From: JAVBQJ01 sp045585875
Lineage (GTDB): Bacteria; Verrucomicrobiota; Lentisphaeria; Victivallales; Victivallaceae
Direction: 5' to 3'
Length of the DNA stretch: 64,000 nucleotides
Assembly (NCBI GenBank): GCA_045585875.1
Contig: JAZMZH010000005.1
Span: 1-64,000 of the forward strand
Shown here: in pieces, positions 15,667 through 24,111 of the stretch
Numbering within the stretch: position 1 is the stretch's first letter
Layout of the letters: each line of letters begins with the position of its first letter
Made by a program: the position numbers and the translations under genes
The notes under the pieces: model-generated
Database searches by the model: none
What the model was told of the DNA's origin: nothing
Seen by the model: only the letters and a program-made list of their open reading frames with translations

Positions 15667-17718
15667 ATGGAAAAGATGATCGAATTTACCATCGACGGGA
15701 AACATGTGAGCGCGGCTCCCGGTGAAACCATTCTCGCCGTCGCCGTGCGCAACAATATCTCCATCCCCACGTTGTGTTTCAATACCTGCGTCTCCCGCAA
15801 CACGACCTGCCTGGTCTGCGTGGTTCGGGACATGAAGAGCGGGCGCTTCATCCCCGCCTGCACCGCGCTGCCGGCGCCGGGACAGGAGATCGACGCTTCC
15901 GGCGAAACGGTCCGGGACATGCGCAAGACCGCTCTGGAACTTCTGCTCTCCGAGCACAACGGCGACTGCGAAGCTCCCTGCCGCATCGCCTGTCCGGCTC
16001 ATGCGGATGTGGAGCGCTATGTCCGCGAAGGGAAAAACGGCCGCTGGACGGAGGCGATCAAGATCATCAAGGAGCGCATCCCGCTGCCCATGAGCGTGGG
16101 GCGGGTCTGCCCGCGCTTCTGCGAGAAGAAGTGCCGCAAAAACCTCTTCGGCGCTCCGGTGGACATCAACGACTTCAAGCGCAAGGCCGCCGACGAGGCC
16201 TACGACTCCTACATGGAGGAGATCGCTCCCGATAACGGTTCGAGAGTGGCGGTGGCGGGCGCCGGTCCGGCCGGTCTGGCCGTGGCCTACTATCTGCGTC
16301 TGGCGGGATGCCGGGTGACGGTTTTCGAGCAGATGCCCAAGCCGGGCGGGATGCTCCGCTACGGCATCCCCGAATACCGTCTCCCCAAGGAGAAAGTGCT
16401 GGATCGCGAGCTGGCTCATTTCGAGCGGCTCGGAGTGGAATTCCGCTTCAACTGCCGGGTGGGCCGGGATATTTCCCTGAAGGAGCTGGCCGGGAGTTTC
16501 GACGCGGCGGTGCTCGCGTACGGCTGCTGGCAGGCCTCGCCCATGAAGTGTCCGGGCGAGGAGTTCGCCGTCCAGGGCATTGACTTCCTGCGCAGCGTTG
16601 CGGAAAAGCGTTTCTCCGGCGCCCCGGGCCGGGTGGCGGTGGTGGGCGGCGGCAATACCGCCATGGACTGTCTGCGCACCAGCGTCCGCCTCGGCGCAAA
16701 GGAGGTCACCTGCGTCTACCGCCGCGGCGAGGCTGAAATGCCCGCGGAAAAGGCCGAGATCCGCGAGGCCCGCGAGGAAGGGGTCCGCTTCACCTTTCTC
16801 ACCGCTCCGGTGGAGATCCGCAGGGCGGCCGAGGCTCTTGAGATGGTCTGCGTGAAAATGCAGCTGGGCGAGCCCGACGCCTCGGGCCGCCGCCGTCCCG
16901 AACCGGTCCCGGGCAGCGAATTCATCATCCCCTGCGACACCATCATCGCCGCCATCGGCCAGAAGCCCGCCCCCATCGAGGGGCTGCCGGTGAACCGCTA
17001 CGGCTACTGCGCCGAAGTCACCGAGCTCGAGGGGTGCAGATTCTTCGCCGCCGGCGACTGTCTGACCGGTCCGGCGACGGTGGTCGAGGCGCTGGGCGGG
17101 GCCCGTCATACCGCCTCGGAGATTCTGGTTTCCCTGGGGCACAAGCCTCTGCCGATGGATTCCAAAGTGAATGTTTCCAGGGGCGAGTGGCAGTCCATGA
17201 CCCCGGAGGATGTGGTGAAGATCAATCCCGGGCTCTCCGAGACCGGGCGCATCCCCGAAAAACTGATCGACATCGACCGGCGCAAAAACACCTTCGACGA
17301 GGTCGCGCTCACCCAGGACGCCGAAGATCTGGCCCGGGAGGGGGCGCGCTGCATCGAGTGTTCCTGCGCCGCCAATCAGGACTGCAAGCTCAGAAAGCTT
17401 TCCGAGGAGTACGGCGCCTCCGTGGACGCCTTTGCCGGCGCCAAACCGGCCCGCTCGGCCGATACCCGGCACCCGGCCATCATCCGGGACGCCGGCAAGT
17501 GCGTGAAGTGCGGCATCTGCATCAAGGTCTGCGGCGAGGTGGTGAATCAATATCTGCTGGGATTCGGGAAGCGCGGTTTCGCCGGCGAGGTCATGACCGC
17601 CTTCGGAGCTCCGCTGCCGGACTCCTGCGCCCGGTGCGGCAAATGCGTGGAATCCTGTCCGGTGGGCGCGCTGACCTGGCGGGACCAGAAAACCAATGCC
17701 GATCATGCAAAACGGTGA
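15667..17718 (+). CDS. Ferredoxin-GltD-type NADPH oxidoreductase fusion (Stn/NfnB-like)
   Basis: About 683 residues. It starts with a plant-type [2Fe-2S] domain (Cys37, 48, 51, 65), then SEHNGDC and a GltD-type [4Fe-4S] segment (CEAPCRIACP), an FAD domain (VAGAGPAGLA near 194) and an NADPH domain (VVGGGNTAMD near 322). After GltD the chain resumes with CIECSCAANQDCKL (Cys562-573), equal to the His/Cys cluster region of HydA, and two C-terminal ferredoxin clusters (from Cys612 and Cys654). GltD is thus set inside a HydA/NuoG-like front end. This should let the complex exchange electrons among NADPH, NADH and ferredoxin. TTG 15658 is an alternative start. Confidence 0.82.
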   Translation: MEKMIEFTIDGKHVSAAPGETILAVAVRNNISIPTLCFNTCVSRNTTCLVCVVRDMKSGRFIPACTALPAPGQEIDASGETVRDMRKTALELLLSEHNGDCEAPCRIACPAHADVERYVREGKNGRWTEAIKIIKERIPLPMSVGRVCPRFCEKKCRKNLFGAPVDINDFKRKAADEAYDSYMEEIAPDNGSRVAVAGAGPAGLAVAYYLRLAGCRVTVFEQMPKPGGMLRYGIPEYRLPKEKVLDRELAHFERLGVEFRFNCRVGRDISLKELAGSFDAAVLAYGCWQASPMKCPGEEFAVQGIDFLRSVAEKRFSGAPGRVAVVGGGNTAMDCLRTSVRLGAKEVTCVYRRGEAEMPAEKAEIREAREEGVRFTFLTAPVEIRRAAEALEMVCVKMQLGEPDASGRRRPEPVPGSEFIIPCDTIIAAIGQKPAPIEGLPVNRYGYCAEVTELEGCRFFAAGDCLTGPATVVEALGGARHTASEILVSLGHKPLPMDSKVNVSRGEWQSMTPEDVVKINPGLSETGRIPEKLIDIDRRKNTFDEVALTQDAEDLAREGARCIECSCAANQDCKLRKLSEEYGASVDAFAGAKPARSADTRHPAIIRDAGKCVKCGICIKVCGEVVNQYLLGFGKRGFAGEVMTAFGAPLPDSCARCGKCVESCPVGALTWRDQKTNADHAKR

Positions 17719-18487
17719 AATCATTTTCAACACCTCCCTCGGCGGGGGGTATTTTCACATCTCCTTTTTCGCGCCGGAGATCGCCGTCAAGGCCGCTCCG
17801 GGGCAGTTCGTCCACGTCCGGATCGCCGATCTGCGGGACCGCATCCTCCGCCGCCCCTTCAGCATCGAGGACGCCGATCCCGCGCGGGGAAGCGTGGACG
17901 TGGTTTACAAGACCGTGGGGGAGGGGACCCGCTTCCTCTCCCGGTGCGCTCCCGGAGCGGTCTGCGATCTCATGGGACCGCTGGGGAATGGGTTTTCTCC
18001 CTGTCCCGGGGAGGCGACTCCGGTGCTGGTGACCGGCGGATACGGCGTGGCGGCGACCCGCCTCTGCGCCAAGGCCCGGCCGGGCGGCATCCTGCTGGCC
18101 GGGGCCCGTTCCCGGGAGGACCTGCTGCTGCTGGACGATTACCGGGGATTCGGCTATGACGTGCGGGTGGCCACCAACGACGGGTCCGCGGGCGCAAAGG
18201 GGTTTGTGACGGAGCTGCTCAAGGATTTGCTCGCGGAGACGCCGGAGCGGAAGTTCGCCATCCGGGCCTGCGGGCCGCAGCCCATGCTCATGGCGCTGGC
18301 CGGGATGCTGCCCGATGCGGGATACGCCGACGCCGAACTGAGTCTGGATCATCTGATGTGCTGCGGCGTCGGGGCCTGTTTCGCCTGTGTGGTGAAGGTC
18401 CGGGACGGCGCGGGCGGCTGGCGCTACGCCCGGAGCTGCGCCGAGGGTCCGGTCTTCAAGGCCGGGGAAGTTTATACCGGAGAGTGA
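17696..18487 (+). CDS. pyrK: Dihydroorotate dehydrogenase electron transfer subunit
   Basis: A 263-residue ferredoxin-NADP reductase-like protein: GQFVHVRI and RRPFSI for FAD binding, YKTVGEGTRFLS, VTGGYGVAA for NAD, and a C-terminal [2Fe-2S] site CCGVGACFACVV with a last Cys in RSCAEGP. PyrK moves electrons from PyrD to NAD+. It overlaps the 3' end of the upstream redox gene by 23 bases and lies 3 bases before pyrD, so all belong to one operon. The overlap raises the chance that it also works with the upstream complex. Confidence 0.9.
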   Translation: MPIMQNGEIIFNTSLGGGYFHISFFAPEIAVKAAPGQFVHVRIADLRDRILRRPFSIEDADPARGSVDVVYKTVGEGTRFLSRCAPGAVCDLMGPLGNGFSPCPGEATPVLVTGGYGVAATRLCAKARPGGILLAGARSREDLLLLDDYRGFGYDVRVATNDGSAGAKGFVTELLKDLLAETPERKFAIRACGPQPMLMALAGMLPDAGYADAELSLDHLMCCGVGACFACVVKVRDGAGGWRYARSCAEGPVFKAGEVYTGE

Positions 18488-18490
18488 ATC

Positions 18491-19411
18491 ATGGCTGTTG
18501 ACATGCAAGTTGTTCTGGGGCCGCTGAAGCTTAAAAATCCGGTGATGACCGCCTCCGGCACCTTCGGGTACGGCCGGGAATATCAGCGGTACTTCGACAT
18601 TTCCCGGCTGGGCGCGGTGGTGGTAAAGGGCATCGCCGTCTTTGCCTCCGAGGGAAATCCCACCCCGAGAGTGGCGGAAACCGCCTCCGGGATGCTCAAT
18701 GCCATCGGATTGCAGGGGCCGGGGGTGGAGAAATTCTGCACCCATCCGGATTATCTGCCCTTTCTGCGCAGTACCGGCGCCGCGGTGATCGTCAATATCT
18801 GGGGCCGGACGGTGGAGCAGTACGCCGAGGTCGCCGCCCGCCTGAACGACGAGCCCGGCATCGCCGCGCTGGAGATCAACATCTCCTGTCCCAACGTCAA
18901 GGCCGGAGGTGCGGCGTTCGGTACCGATCCGGCGCTGGCCGCCGAGGTCGTGGGCGCGGTACGCAGGGCCACCCGGCTGCCGCTGATCGCGAAGCTCAGT
19001 CCCAATGTCACCGACATTTCCGAATTCGCCCGGATATGTTCCGGCTCCGGAGCGGACATCCTCTCGCTGATCAACACCATTTCCGGCATGTCCATCGACG
19101 CCTACACCCGCCGTCCCCGGATCGCCAACATCACCGGCGGTCTCTCCGGTCCTGCGGTGAAGCCGGTGGCGCTGCGGATGGTCTGGCAGGCGGCCAACGC
19201 GGTTTCGACGCCGATCATCGGCATGGGAGGGATCATGAACGGCACCGACGCGGCCGAATTCATGCTGGCCGGGGCGTCGGCGGTGGCGGTGGGCACGGCG
19301 ATCTTCGCCGATCCTCTGGCTCCGGTGCGGGTCATCGGCGAACTGGAGGATTTCTGCCGGGAGACCGGCGTGGAGCATGTGGCCGAACTCACCCGCGGTC
19401 TCCGGGTGTGA
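18491..19411 (+). CDS. pyrD: Dihydroorotate dehydrogenase, class 1B catalytic subunit
   Basis: A 306-residue FMN TIM-barrel enzyme that oxidises dihydroorotate to orotate in pyrimidine synthesis. Marks: NPVMTASGTFGYG at the N-terminus, EINISCPNV with the class 1 catalytic Cys, NTISGMSID, GGLSGPAVKPVAL and GMGGIMNGTDA for phosphate and FMN binding. Class 1B enzymes work as a PyrD2PyrK2 tetramer, which agrees with pyrK next door. Other pyr genes are not in the window. It is the last gene of the 13287-19411 operon. Confidence 0.95.
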   Translation: MAVDMQVVLGPLKLKNPVMTASGTFGYGREYQRYFDISRLGAVVVKGIAVFASEGNPTPRVAETASGMLNAIGLQGPGVEKFCTHPDYLPFLRSTGAAVIVNIWGRTVEQYAEVAARLNDEPGIAALEINISCPNVKAGGAAFGTDPALAAEVVGAVRRATRLPLIAKLSPNVTDISEFARICSGSGADILSLINTISGMSIDAYTRRPRIANITGGLSGPAVKPVALRMVWQAANAVSTPIIGMGGIMNGTDAAEFMLAGASAVAVGTAIFADPLAPVRVIGELEDFCRETGVEHVAELTRGLRV

Positions 19412-19641
19412 TTTTACGGACGGCCGATCGTGCCGTCATGACTTCCGGCGCCATCCGTTGACGACTTCGGGCTGCTATGTCGCGAAGTTCGCTTGCGGAC
19501 AGAATTCGGAAAAGTTTTTCCTGTCTTTGTCGGAAAATTTTGACAAATCGGTTCTTCGGTGTATATTTCCGGCATCGGAAAGGAAAAGAAAATTCATCGC
19601 GGGAAAAATTCAAAAATTTTTGAAAAAAGATTTCTTTTGAT

Positions 19642-19670
19642 TTGCAAACGCATATATAGTGTACTATATT
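19642..19670 (+). promoter_or_regulatory. Promoter with inverted repeat across spacer and -10
   Basis: TTGCAA (19642-19647) and TATATT (19665-19670) with a 17-base spacer. ATATAGT (19654-19660) and ACTATAT (19663-19669) make a perfect 7-2-7 inverted repeat over the spacer and -10 box, a good place for a repressor. The stretch 19412-19640 upstream holds no gene that I can support. Confidence 0.55.
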
Positions 19671-19769
19671 ACTATCACACTTGAAAAATACCGCCGGATC
19701 GGGTGATTTCCCGGAGAGGGGCGGCGCGGACCGATGGATTCGCGGAAGCCGATACAGGCGGGGTTGTTT

Positions 19770-19855
19770 GGTTTTTGCAGTTGCCGGTCCGCTTCCGGCG
19801 GCGGCGGACGATGGCTATAGTCATTCGCCCCGGGAGACCGGCGATTGCAAAAACC
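19770..19855 (+). ncRNA. Structured 5' leader element with 19-bp inverted repeat
   Basis: Between the promoter and the ATG at 19944 lies a leader of about 265 bases. In it GGTTTTTGCAGTTGCCGGT (19770-19788) pairs over all 19 positions with ACCGGCGATTGCAAAAACC (19837-19855), two of the pairs being G-U. The 48-base loop holds a smaller hairpin, ATGGCTATAGTCAT. It may be a regulatory RNA leader; a small inverted-repeat element is the other reading. I do not recognise a known riboswitch. Confidence 0.5.
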
Positions 19856-19943
19856 GGATTTTTATGGCGGTTCGGAGACGGGCATCGTTTCCGGCCGCGG
19901 AAGTCACGGCAATGGCAGCAAGTCTACAAGAAAGGAGCCGACG

Positions 19944-21140
19944 ATGAAGTTATTGCCCAAAATCGCCCTTGGTGTCGTCCTGACATCGGGCATGTGCGGG
20001 ATCGCCGCTGAGATGCAGCAGCAGGCCGATCGGGAGGTTTTCGACCGTGTTTCGGCGCTCATGCCCGGAGGAGAAAAGAACGGCATGGCCATCATCAACG
20101 GCCGGAATTTCAACAGCGGCATCGCTTTGATGCTGAAAGAACTGCCGGGTAAGCTCGAGGCCGACGGGATGGAGGAATACGCTCCCATGGTCGAGTACGG
20201 GATCGGTCTTTTCGGCGAGCTCTGGGATGCTTCGGGCCTGGCCGATGTGAAGGCTCTGGGATTTGCCGACACGGTTGTGTCCGCGGATCCGGTCGTCGGC
20301 GAGAATTTCATGATCTACTACACCGGCAAAGAGGTCTCCGGCTGGATGAAGGAGTGCAGCGGCGAGCAGGTCGATCTCCTGGCCATCGCCGGGAACTGGC
20401 CGGAAAGCACCATCTACGCTTTTGATTTCGCCATGAATCTCACTCCTGTGGTCCAGTTCATTCAGAACAAGCTGCCGGACGGGATGGAGATGCCTCCGGT
20501 GGCGGCAGGGATCGCCATGGCTCTCGAGGGCCGCTACGATATGATCATCGCCGAGGACGCCGACGGGCAAAAGCTCTTGAGGATGCAGATCCCCGACAGC
20601 GAAAACGGCTCGATTTTCAGTCTGCTCTCTTCCGCTGCCGACAGTCCTGAAATCCAAAAAACCGCCCAGGAGATCGTCATCTCCGATTTGGGAGAGCTCC
20701 CCGGCGAGATCATCATCTCCCGGCTTGAGAAGGGGATTCTCATCTCCAACTGCAGGGATATCGACGCCCGCATCGCCGCATTGCCGAAACTCGGCGACGA
20801 CAAGGATTTCGCCGTGCTCTCCTCCGGTCTGCCGAAGACGGGCAATGCCTGCGCCTACGTCGGGAAAAAGATCCTGAACCCCATGCTCTCCAAGGAGCTT
20901 GCGGAGACGGATTTCGCCGACATCCAGGTCTTCGTTGATCCCGGCTATGACAGCCGGATGCTGTGCGTTTCGCGCACGACCGGAGAGGGTCTGGTGGGGC
21001 AGGGCCGCTGCTTCGGGACTTTCGGCGAATATCAGGCCGCCAACGCCAGGATGCAGCTGCAGGTCATGCGGGACATCATCGTGAATGAAATCAAAAACGC
21101 CGGATATTGTGAACCCGACGATGAAGAGGTGGAAGAATGA
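19944..21140 (+). CDS. Secreted protein of unknown function
   Basis: A 398-residue protein with a Sec signal peptide (MKLLPKIALGVVLTSGMCGIAA, cut before EMQQ). GAAAGGAG stands before the ATG at 19944. The mature part is acidic, without transmembrane segments, and rich in alternating hydrophobic strands (FMIYYTGKEV, ISVASN-like turns absent). It ends with an acidic tail (EPDDEEVEE). I do not recognise the family. The gene overlaps the next one by 4 bases, and the next protein has a similar size, export signal and composition, so the two probably act together in the periplasm or outside. Confidence 0.75.
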   Translation: MKLLPKIALGVVLTSGMCGIAAEMQQQADREVFDRVSALMPGGEKNGMAIINGRNFNSGIALMLKELPGKLEADGMEEYAPMVEYGIGLFGELWDASGLADVKALGFADTVVSADPVVGENFMIYYTGKEVSGWMKECSGEQVDLLAIAGNWPESTIYAFDFAMNLTPVVQFIQNKLPDGMEMPPVAAGIAMALEGRYDMIIAEDADGQKLLRMQIPDSENGSIFSLLSSAADSPEIQKTAQEIVISDLGELPGEIIISRLEKGILISNCRDIDARIAALPKLGDDKDFAVLSSGLPKTGNACAYVGKKILNPMLSKELAETDFADIQVFVDPGYDSRMLCVSRTTGEGLVGQGRCFGTFGEYQAANARMQLQVMRDIIVNEIKNAGYCEPDDEEVEE

Positions 21141-22513
21141 AATTCGGAATGAAACTGACAGCAGCGGCGGCCGCGGTCGCGCTTCTCGGCCCCGCCGTGG
21201 TTTCGGCCAACGAGCGCTTTGAGCGCATTGCCGGAGAACTTGACGCCGGAGGGACGGTTTTCGGCATCTGCACCATGCCTGACGCCGGTTACGGTCTTAC
21301 CGCCGAACTGGAGAAACTTTTCACCGACGCCATCGCCAACATCCCCGCCGAAGACTCCGACCGGGCCGCGGCCGAAGCGGTGGAAAAGATTCTTTTCACC
21401 GCCGGATTTCAGAGCGTGCGGGGCGCGGGCATGAGTTCGGTCCTGATCTCCGACGACGATGCCGCGGAGCCTCTCTACCGTCACAAGATGATCGTCGAGA
21501 CCGAGGATGCCGACGCTTACTGGATGACCCGGGCTTTCGGCTATGCCAACAGCGATCTGAGCTCCATTGTCGCGGAATTGCCCGCGTCGACGATCTCCGT
21601 GATCAGTCTGAACATTGATCTGAGCGCCATCCGGGATTGGCAGTCGATGCTGCCGCTGGACGAGGAAGCTCTGGAGAAATTTCAGAAGATTACCGGGATC
21701 TCCGGGAACTTCACGATTGCCTCCTTTTCCTGTGACGGCAGGGTCGGCGTTTACTTTTCCATGCCGGAGTGCGAAGTGAGCGACGGGTGCTGCGGAGAGA
21801 CGATGGTCGCCAACGGCCGCCGTTATTTCTTCCCCGACGCCGAAACCCGCGAGAACTACGAAAAGAGCGCCAAAGGCATCACTCTGCCCTGGGATCAGAG
21901 CGTGAGCGATGCCGCCGGTTTCTTCTACGTCGCCGGCGATCTGATGAAGTATTGCGAGGGGCCTTTTGCCGAACTGAAGAAGTTCGCGGTGGATTACAAT
22001 GACGAGAGCTTCGGCGTGCTGACCCGCCGTGAAAACGGATTCCGGATGGACGCGCTCTCCCATACCGATCTGCCCGGAGCAATGGCGCTTTTCATCTCCC
22101 GGGGACTTCTGCCCTGCGCCATCGTCAAGATCAAGGCCGGGATGGACAGCGGCATTGATGTCCTGGCGTACAGCGAGTATCTCAATGCCAACGGCGGGAA
22201 CTATCCCTCCGATGAGGAGATCTGGATGGTGGAGGAGAAGCTCGGGGGCGTCAACGGCGTGGATTTCCTCTACCTCGCTCCTCCGGCCGGGGAAGAGGAT
22301 TCGGATGTCGTGATCCTCATTTCCGCGCCCAGGGATGGATTCTGCGACATCATGAGCGTCAGCAACGGGATTGCGGTCGTCACCTTTTTTGAGTATGACT
22401 CCGAAAAGGGCATGACCGGAGTGGTTACCGAAGCCCAGGCCAGGAATCCCATGCCGGAAAAGATCTTCCGGCACTGGCTTGATCTCGCCCGTGATTTTGA
22501 TGCCGAAAATTGA
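21137..22513 (+). CDS. Secreted protein of unknown function, partner of the preceding gene
   Basis: A 458-residue protein with a Sec signal peptide (MKFGMKLTAAAAAVALLGPAVVSA). The mature part has several short strand-like blocks and a Cys pair in SDGCCGETM. Its layout (VSANERFERI at the start, a central YFFPDAETRENYEKSA segment) suggests a distant relation to the preceding protein, but I cannot show it without alignment. Translation is coupled through ATGA. The next 100 bases carry no good terminator before the promoter at 22595. Confidence 0.75.
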   Translation: MKFGMKLTAAAAAVALLGPAVVSANERFERIAGELDAGGTVFGICTMPDAGYGLTAELEKLFTDAIANIPAEDSDRAAAEAVEKILFTAGFQSVRGAGMSSVLISDDDAAEPLYRHKMIVETEDADAYWMTRAFGYANSDLSSIVAELPASTISVISLNIDLSAIRDWQSMLPLDEEALEKFQKITGISGNFTIASFSCDGRVGVYFSMPECEVSDGCCGETMVANGRRYFFPDAETRENYEKSAKGITLPWDQSVSDAAGFFYVAGDLMKYCEGPFAELKKFAVDYNDESFGVLTRRENGFRMDALSHTDLPGAMALFISRGLLPCAIVKIKAGMDSGIDVLAYSEYLNANGGNYPSDEEIWMVEEKLGGVNGVDFLYLAPPAGEEDSDVVILISAPRDGFCDIMSVSNGIAVVTFFEYDSEKGMTGVVTEAQARNPMPEKIFRHWLDLARDFDAEN

Positions 22514-22591
22514 GAAAACCAGCCGTTTTTCATGAAAATATGGCCTGTCTCCTGAAAAAAAGCGAAAATATTTGAAAAAAAATTCATTTAT

Positions 22592-22622
22592 GACTTGAAA
22601 TAAGTCAAAGTGAGTATAATAT
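22592..22622 (+). promoter_or_regulatory. Promoter with small inverted repeat at -35
   Basis: TTGAAA (22595-22600) and TAATAT (22617-22622) with a 16-base spacer. GACTT (22592-22596) and AAGTC (22602-22606) form an inverted repeat over the -35 box. Confidence 0.5.
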
Positions 22623-22709
22623 TAGCAAAGGAGACCGGCCATATTCCGTTGTCATACGGACAGCGGAGGAAAAGCCGGAGAATTGCAAAACCCAGAGAGG
22701 GAAGAAAAG

Positions 22710-22886
22710 ATGAAACACGACTTCTATGATGTCAAGGCCAAGCAGAAGGTTACCACCTCCGTCGTCGCAAAAGTGACCTACGGTGCCAAGGGTAACGAGC
22801 GCTACGCCTTTAAGGGCAAAACCGCCGACGGCCGCAACCTCACCGCCTTTGTCAGCAAGGCTGTCTGGGACAAGGCCAAGATCTGA
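22710..22886 (+). CDS. Small conserved-looking basic protein, 58 residues
   Basis: MKHDFYDVKAKQKV, then VTYGAKGNERYAFKG and TAFVSKAVWDKAKI. It has its own promoter, a purine-rich ribosome site (GAGAGGGAAG) and a strong terminator at 22931, so it is a well-built single-gene unit. The sequence is basic and predicted mostly beta with a short C-terminal helix; no Cys and no membrane segment. I recall similar short proteins in other bacteria but no assigned function. Strong expression signals suggest an abundant housekeeping role, possibly nucleic-acid binding; this is inference. Confidence 0.75.
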   Translation: MKHDFYDVKAKQKVTTSVVAKVTYGAKGNERYAFKGKTADGRNLTAFVSKAVWDKAKI

Positions 22887-22930
22887 CCTCCGGTTTCCGC
22901 GTTGCGGCAAATGACCTGGAGTCATGCAAT

Positions 22931-22960
22931 GAAAAAAGCCCCGTGCGCGGGGCTTTTTTC
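22931..22960 (+). terminator. Bidirectional intrinsic terminator
   Basis: GAAAAAAGCCCC, loop GTGC with the flanking G, then GGGGCTTTTTTC: a perfect GC stem with an A-run and a T-run, 45 bases after the small protein's stop. Confidence 0.92.
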
Positions 22961-23047
22961 ATGTATGCCCGATCGGTTTTCATGGGGTTCTCCACGACCG
23001 ATCCCGGCAAACCGCCGGAATTTCCGGCGGGGAAAGGTGAATATTTG

Positions 23048-23989
23048 ATGAATGTCCTTTTGATTGACGCTTTTTCCCAGATATTCCGGTGCTATTTTGC
23101 CATCACCGGAGCGTTGACCAACGGCCGGGGAGAACCCACCAACGCGGTTTTCGGTTTCGCCCGTCTGCTTATGGAGCTGGAACGGGAATTCCATCCCGAG
23201 TACGGCGCTCTCTGCTTTGACTGCGGCAAACCGGAATTCCGTCTCGCCGTTGCCCCGGACTACAAGGCGGGCCGTCCGCCCATGCCCGAGGATCTGGCCG
23301 CCCAGCTGGAGCGCATCCGCCGCCTGGCGGCGCTTTTCGGCTGGCCTGTGCACGAGGAGCCCGATTACGAGGCGGATGATCTTATCGGAGGGTTTGCCAG
23401 AGCGGTTGCCGCCTCCGGGGGACGTGCGGCCTATATTTCCCAGGACAAGGATCTGGCCCAGCTGATCGACGACAATATCCTGTGGTACGCCCCGGATCGG
23501 AAGAATTCCGGTTTTGAACGGCGGGACGGCGCGGCGGTGGCGGCGAAATTCGGCGTCGCGCCGGAGGGGATGGTGGACTACCTCTCCCTGCTGGGCGATG
23601 CCAGCGACCACATCCCCGGTATACCGGGAGTGGGTGCGAAGACCGCCTCCAGGATCGTCAATTCCGGGATCCCGGTGGAGGAGATCGCCGCGGGCGGAGT
23701 CGGGGAAGTGCCGGGGGTGCCGCCGCGTCTGGTGGCCGCTCTGCGGGAAAATGCGGAAGTATTCCGGAAAAACCGCCGTCTCATCACTCTGCGCTGCGAA
23801 CTTCCGGAGCGGCTGCGGGATCTGAAGTCGGTGCTGAAGAAAAATCCGCCGGACTGGCAGGGGATCGCCGGTTTCTGCCGGGAGCAGAATCTGCGTACCG
23901 TCCTGACGGAAATCCCGGACGCCTGCCAATCCGCGCCCGCCGCCGTCCCGGCCGCGAAACCGATCCCCGTCCAGCAGGAATTGTTCTGA
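23048..23989 (+). CDS. 5'-3' exonuclease (PIN/H3TH, FEN family), stand-alone
   Basis: A 313-residue protein matching the 5'-nuclease domain of DNA polymerase I without the polymerase. It has LLIDAFSQIFR, FCxx-type acid FDCGKPEFR, PDYKAGRPPMP, DYEADDLIGG and SQDKDLAQL (metal acids), then the H3TH segment LLGDASDHIPGIPGVGAKTA. It should remove RNA primers or flaps in replication and repair. AAAGGTGA precedes the ATG at 23048. The last five residues are QQELF, which fits the sliding-clamp binding motif Qxx(L)F at the chain end. Confidence 0.88.
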   Translation: MNVLLIDAFSQIFRCYFAITGALTNGRGEPTNAVFGFARLLMELEREFHPEYGALCFDCGKPEFRLAVAPDYKAGRPPMPEDLAAQLERIRRLAALFGWPVHEEPDYEADDLIGGFARAVAASGGRAAYISQDKDLAQLIDDNILWYAPDRKNSGFERRDGAAVAAKFGVAPEGMVDYLSLLGDASDHIPGIPGVGAKTASRIVNSGIPVEEIAAGGVGEVPGVPPRLVAALRENAEVFRKNRRLITLRCELPERLRDLKSVLKKNPPDWQGIAGFCREQNLRTVLTEIPDACQSAPAAVPAAKPIPVQQELF

Positions 23990-24073
23990 GGACGGCGGAG
24001 GCGGAGTGCCGCCCGGCGTGTCCGGACGCGGAACAGTGCGGCGCGCGGCGCGCCCGGGGATGAATGTGCGGGG

Positions 24074-24102
24074 GGGGCGGAGCGGCAATGGAGCGCCGCC
24101 CC
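24074..24102. terminator. GC hairpin between converging genes
   Basis: GGGGCGG (24074-24080) and CCGCCCC (24096-24102) form a 7-bp stem between the exonuclease gene and the reverse-strand LptE-like gene. No T-tract on either side. Confidence 0.35.
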
Positions 24103-24111
24103 TCCGGGGGA

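Noticed and set aside
13726..17733. Reverse-strand open frame of about 1335 codons
   Set aside because: Antisense shadow of the second redox operon, which shows clear cofactor motifs on the forward strand.
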